Assembly (NCBI RefSeq): GCF_049847105.1
Contig: NZ_JBNCNS010000003.1
Span: forward strand, 763,208 to 827,207
Reading direction: 5' to 3'
DNA: 64,000 nt
Source: Gordonia sp049847105
Lineage (GTDB): Bacteria > Actinomycetota > Actinomycetes > Mycobacteriales > Mycobacteriaceae
Part shown: in pieces, positions 60,900-64,000 of the stretch
Layout of the letters: every line of letters begins with the position of its first letter
Position numbering within the stretch: the first letter of the stretch is position 1
Translations under genes and position numbers: made by a program
Notes under the pieces: generated by a model
Seen by the model: the letters and a program-made list of their open reading frames with translations, nothing else
Database searches by the model: none
Told to the model about the DNA's origin: nothing

Positions 60900-63005
60900 G
60901 TGGCACAGGAAGTGCTCAGCGACCTGAACAAGGTGCGCAACATCGGCATCATGGCCCACATCGATGCCGGTAAGACCACCGCAACCGAGCGAATCCTCTT
61001 CTACACCGGTGTCAACTACAAGATCGGTGAAACCCACGACGGTGCCTCGACCACCGACTGGATGGAGCAGGAGAAGGAGCGGGGGATCACCATCACCTCC
61101 GCCGCGGTGACGTGCTTCTGGAACAACAACCAGATCAACATCATCGACACCCCCGGCCACGTCGACTTCACCGTCGAGGTGGAGCGCAGCCTTCGCGTGC
61201 TCGACGGCGCGGTCGCCGTGTTCGACGGCAAGGAAGGCGTCGAGCCGCAGTCCGAGCAGGTCTGGCGGCAGGCGGAGAAGTACGAGGTCCCGCGCATCTG
61301 CTTCGTCAACAAGATGGACAAGCTCGGTGCGGACTTCTTCTTCACCGTGCGCACCATCGAGGAGCGCCTGGGCGCGAAGCCGCTCGTCCTGCAGCTGCCG
61401 ATCGGTGCCGAGGACAACTTCGACGGCATCGTCGACCTGATCGAGCAGAAGGCGATCACCTGGCGCGGCACCGTCGAGATCGGTGCGGAGCCGACCTTCG
61501 AGGAGATCCCCGCGGATCTGGTCGACCAGGTCGCCGAGTACCGCGAGAAGCTCATGGAGACCGTCGCCGAGAGCGATGAGGCATTGCTGGAGAAGTACTT
61601 CGGTGGCGAGGAACTGACCACCGAAGAGATCAAGGGTGCGATCCGCAAGCTGACCATCCGCCGTGAGTACTACCCGGTGATCTGTGGCTCCGCGTTCAAG
61701 AACAAGGGTGTCCAGCCGATGCTGGACGCGGTCATCGACTACCTCCCGTCGCCGCTCGACGTCCCCTCGGTCGAGGGTCACGCCGTGGGCAACGAGGAAG
61801 AGATCCTGTCGCGCAAGCCGTCGTCCGAGGAGCCGTTCTCGGCGCTGGCGTTCAAGATCGCGGCGCACCCGTTCTTCGGCAAGCTGACCTTCGTCCGCGT
61901 GTACTCCGGCCACGTGACGCCGGGCACCCAGGTGCTCAACGCCACCAAGGGCAAGAAGGAGCGCATCGGCAAGCTCTTCCAGATGCATGCCAACAAGGAG
62001 AATCCGGTCGACGAGGCCTGGGCCGGTCACATCTACGCGATGATCGGCCTGAAGGACACCACCACCGGTGACACCCTGTGCGATTCGAATGCACCGATCG
62101 TGCTCGAGTCGATGAGCTTCCCGGACCCGGTCATCAACGTCTCGATCGAGCCGAAGACCAAGTCCGACCAGGAGAAGCTCGGCACCGCGATCCAGAAGCT
62201 CGCCGAAGAGGACCCGACCTTCACCGTGTCGCTCAACGACGAGACCGGCCAGACCGTCATCGGCGGTATGGGCGAGCTGCACCTCGACGTGCTGGTCGAC
62301 CGCATGAAGCGGGAGTTCAAGGTCGAGGCCAACGTGGGCAAGCCTCAGGTCGCGTACCGCGAGACCATCAAGAAGTCTGTCGACAAGCACGAGTTCACCC
62401 ACAAGAAGCAGACCGGTGGATCGGGGCAGTTCGCCAAGGTCATCATCAAGCTCGAGCCGCTGGTGGACGCCGAGGACGGCGCCACCTACGAGTTCGACAA
62501 TGCGGTCACCGGTGGTCGCGTTCCGCGTGAGTACATCCCGTCCGTGGATGCCGGCGCGCAGGACGCGATGCAGTACGGCGTGCTCGCCGGTTACCCGCTG
62601 GTCAACTTGAAGGTCACCCTGCTCGACGGTCAGTACCACGACGTCGACTCCTCGGAGATGGCCTTCAAGATCGCCGGTTCGCAGGCCCTCAAGGAGGCCG
62701 CGCGGATGGCGAGCCCGGTCATCCTGGAGCCGATCATGGCCGTCGAGGTCACGACTCCGGAGGACTACATGGGTGACGTGATCGGCGACCTGAACTCCCG
62801 CCGTGGCCAGATCCAGGCCATGGAGGAGCGCAGTGGTGCCCGTGTCGTGAAGGCGCAGGTTCCGCTGTCGGAGATGTTCGGCTACATCGGAGACCTTCGG
62901 TCGAAGACCCAGGGCCGGGCAAACTACTCCATGGTGTTCGACTCCTACGCGGAAGTTCCCGCGAACGTGTCGAAGGAGATCATCGCGAAGGCCACCGGCG
63001 AGTAA
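60900..63005 (+). CDS. fusA: Elongation factor G
   Basis: 701 residues from GTG. GTPase motifs AHIDAGKTTATERIL (G1), DTPGHVDFTVEVERSLRVLD (G3) and NKMDKLGAD (G4) are intact. Catalyses ribosomal translocation and, with RRF, recycling. A 742-aa antisense open frame over it is a shadow of GC-rich codon use. Confidence 0.99.
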   Translation: MAQEVLSDLNKVRNIGIMAHIDAGKTTATERILFYTGVNYKIGETHDGASTTDWMEQEKERGITITSAAVTCFWNNNQINIIDTPGHVDFTVEVERSLRVLDGAVAVFDGKEGVEPQSEQVWRQAEKYEVPRICFVNKMDKLGADFFFTVRTIEERLGAKPLVLQLPIGAEDNFDGIVDLIEQKAITWRGTVEIGAEPTFEEIPADLVDQVAEYREKLMETVAESDEALLEKYFGGEELTTEEIKGAIRKLTIRREYYPVICGSAFKNKGVQPMLDAVIDYLPSPLDVPSVEGHAVGNEEEILSRKPSSEEPFSALAFKIAAHPFFGKLTFVRVYSGHVTPGTQVLNATKGKKERIGKLFQMHANKENPVDEAWAGHIYAMIGLKDTTTGDTLCDSNAPIVLESMSFPDPVINVSIEPKTKSDQEKLGTAIQKLAEEDPTFTVSLNDETGQTVIGGMGELHLDVLVDRMKREFKVEANVGKPQVAYRETIKKSVDKHEFTHKKQTGGSGQFAKVIIKLEPLVDAEDGATYEFDNAVTGGRVPREYIPSVDAGAQDAMQYGVLAGYPLVNLKVTLLDGQYHDVDSSEMAFKIAGSQALKEAARMASPVILEPIMAVEVTTPEDYMGDVIGDLNSRRGQIQAMEERSGARVVKAQVPLSEMFGYIGDLRSKTQGRANYSMVFDSYAEVPANVSKEIIAKATGE

Positions 63006-63075
63006 GTCGGTCGCCCCAGCGACACGCGCCGGCCACATCACAAGCGGGCGCAACAACGTAAGTAACCGAACAGAG

Positions 63076-63096
63076 CTGTTGGGATCCACCCAACAG
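63076..63096. promoter_or_regulatory. Hairpin in the tuf leader
   Basis: CTGTTGGG and CCCAACAG close a 5-base loop, 28 bases before the tuf GTG and ahead of its AGGAGG ribosome site (63111-63116). May tune tuf expression or end partial transcripts. Confidence 0.4.
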
Positions 63097-63124
63097 AGCA
63101 ACAACAGTCCAGGAGGACAATCAA

Positions 63125-64000
63125 GTGGCGAAGGCGAAGTTCGAGCGGACCAAGCCGCACGTGAACATCGGCACCATCGGTCACGTCGACCACGGCAAGA
63201 CCACGCTGACCGCGGCCATCACCAAGGTGCTGCACGACAAGTACCCGGAACTCAACCAGAGCTTCGCGTTCGATCAGATCGACAAGGCTCCGGAAGAGAA
63301 GGCTCGTGGGATCACGATCAACATCTCGCACGTGGAGTACGAGACCGAGAAGCGTCACTATGCGCACGTCGACGCTCCCGGTCACGCGGACTACATCAAG
63401 AACATGATCACCGGTGCGGCTCAGATGGACGGCGCGATCCTCGTGGTCGCCGCCACCGACGGTCCGATGCCGCAGACCCGCGAGCACGTGCTGCTGGCCC
63501 GCCAGGTCGGTGTGCCCTACATCCTGGTCGCCCTGAACAAGGCCGACATGGTCGACGACGATGAGATCATCGAGCTCGTCGAGATGGAGGTCCGCGAACT
63601 GCTGGCCGCCCAGGAGTTCGACGAGGAGGCCCCGGTGGTCAAGGTCTCGGCGCTGAAGGCGCTCGAGGGCGACGCCGAGTGGACCAAGTCGGTCGAGGAG
63701 CTCATGGCTGCCGTCGACGAGTCGATCCCGGACCCGGTCCGCGAGACCGACAAGCCGTTCCTGATGCCCGTCGAGGACGTCTTCACCATCACCGGCCGCG
63801 GCACCGTGGTCACCGGTCGTGTGGAGCGCGGCGAGGTCAATGTGAACGAGGAAGTCGAGATCGTCGGCATCCGCGAGAAGTCCACCAAGACCACCGTCAC
63901 CGGTATCGAGATGTTCCACAAGCTGCTCGACTCGGCACAGGCGGGCGACAACGCCGGTCTGCTGCTGCGCGGTCTCAAGCGTGAGGACGTCGAGCGCGGT
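63125..64000 (+). CDS. tuf: Elongation factor Tu, N-terminal part (3' truncated)
   Basis: Open from the GTG at 63125 to the end of the window, 292 residues; no stop, so the gene continues outside. GHVDHGKTTLTAAIT (G1), DAPGHADYIKNMITGAAQMD (G3) and NKADMVDDDE (G4) are intact; the beta-barrel domain 2 begins in VFTITGRGTVVTGRVERG. Delivers aminoacyl-tRNA to the ribosome. Strong AGGAGG ribosome site. Confidence 0.99.
   Translation, partial: MAKAKFERTKPHVNIGTIGHVDHGKTTLTAAITKVLHDKYPELNQSFAFDQIDKAPEEKARGITINISHVEYETEKRHYAHVDAPGHADYIKNMITGAAQMDGAILVVAATDGPMPQTREHVLLARQVGVPYILVALNKADMVDDDEIIELVEMEVRELLAAQEFDEEAPVVKVSALKALEGDAEWTKSVEELMAAVDESIPDPVRETDKPFLMPVEDVFTITGRGTVVTGRVERGEVNVNEEVEIVGIREKSTKTTVTGIEMFHKLLDSAQAGDNAGLLLRGLKREDVERG

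Noticed and set aside
60876..63104. 742-aa antisense open frame over fusA
   Set aside because: Mirror of fusA codon bias in GC-rich DNA; no start signal or known domain.

Overview
The window is high-GC, densely coded DNA from a mycolic-acid-type actinobacterium (order Mycobacteriales); my best guess is Gordonia or a close relative. Evidence seen: rpsL-rpsG-fusA-tuf in the usual order, matches to the KstR operator pattern known from cholesterol regulons, a mycothiol-dependent isomerase-family protein, F420-type luciferase-fold oxidoreductase, GTG starts in many genes, and a sterol demethylase (CYP51) neighbourhood ordered like Mycobacterium tuberculosis Rv0762c-Rv0771. The genus is inference; no 16S gene is present.

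Layout. 1-2.7 kb: end of an allophanate hydrolase, a small membrane protein, an S4 RNA-binding domain fused in frame to a lipoprotein, and a second lipoprotein. 2.7-5.3 kb: a FatA-like acyl-ACP thioesterase divergent from fprB (ferredoxin-NADP reductase) across a KstR-like box. 5.3-8.4 kb: a coupled glycosyltransferase / methyltransferase / alpha-alpha-toroid cassette of unknown purpose. 8.5-13.3 kb: an F420-type oxidoreductase, then a TetR regulator with two matching 26-bp operators controlling a flavin monooxygenase / hydrolase / SDR operon. 13.3-14.1 kb: a decayed AbiEi-like gene between two 70-bp palindromic elements. 14.1-24.8 kb: a methyltransferase, a quinone oxidoreductase, a DUF2277 protein, a polar amino-acid ABC system with binding protein fused to permease, an amidohydrolase, and a Liv-type ABC system in which two permeases and one ATPase form one polypeptide.

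24.8-37.5 kb is the CYP51 locus. The minus-strand operon (aldehyde dehydrogenase, SDR, hydroxyisobutyrate-dehydrogenase-like, carboxymuconolactone-decarboxylase-like, hydrolase, thioesterase) diverges from a plus-strand operon (TetR, CYP123-like P450, SDR, CYP51, ferredoxin, NTF2-like, an unknown 422-aa protein, SDR). Nearly every junction overlaps by a few bases, so each side is probably one transcript. 37.5-43.1 kb: an epimerase, an aminoglycoside-phosphotransferase-fold kinase and FadD17 (with a KstR-like box), a secreted protein and a thioesterase. 43.4-53.4 kb: an AtuA / acyl-CoA dehydrogenase / biotin-dependent carboxylase / enoyl-CoA hydratase / TetR operon for a branched acyl-CoA (terpenoid- or leucine-like) pathway. 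53.4-59.6 kb: a lipoprotein, a YdcF protein, an adjacent alcohol dehydrogenase and aldehyde dehydrogenase that are both broken by internal deletions and frameshifts, exonuclease III and a membrane protein. 59.6-64 kb: the rpsL promoter and leader, then rpsL, rpsG, fusA and the start of tuf.

Non-coding structure is unusually rich: a ~44-bp interspersed repeat in three copies, two 70-bp long palindromes, two loci of 21-bp tandem repeats (one an inverted pair of arrays), paired TetR operators, and strong intergenic hairpins in the Liv operon and the str operon. No rRNA, tRNA, CRISPR array, insertion sequence or prophage was seen. I found no complete, clearly new system. The best candidates for follow-up are the 5.3-8.4 kb sugar-like cassette, the inverted 21-bp arrays at 43.1-43.3 kb, and the unknown protein in the CYP51 operon.
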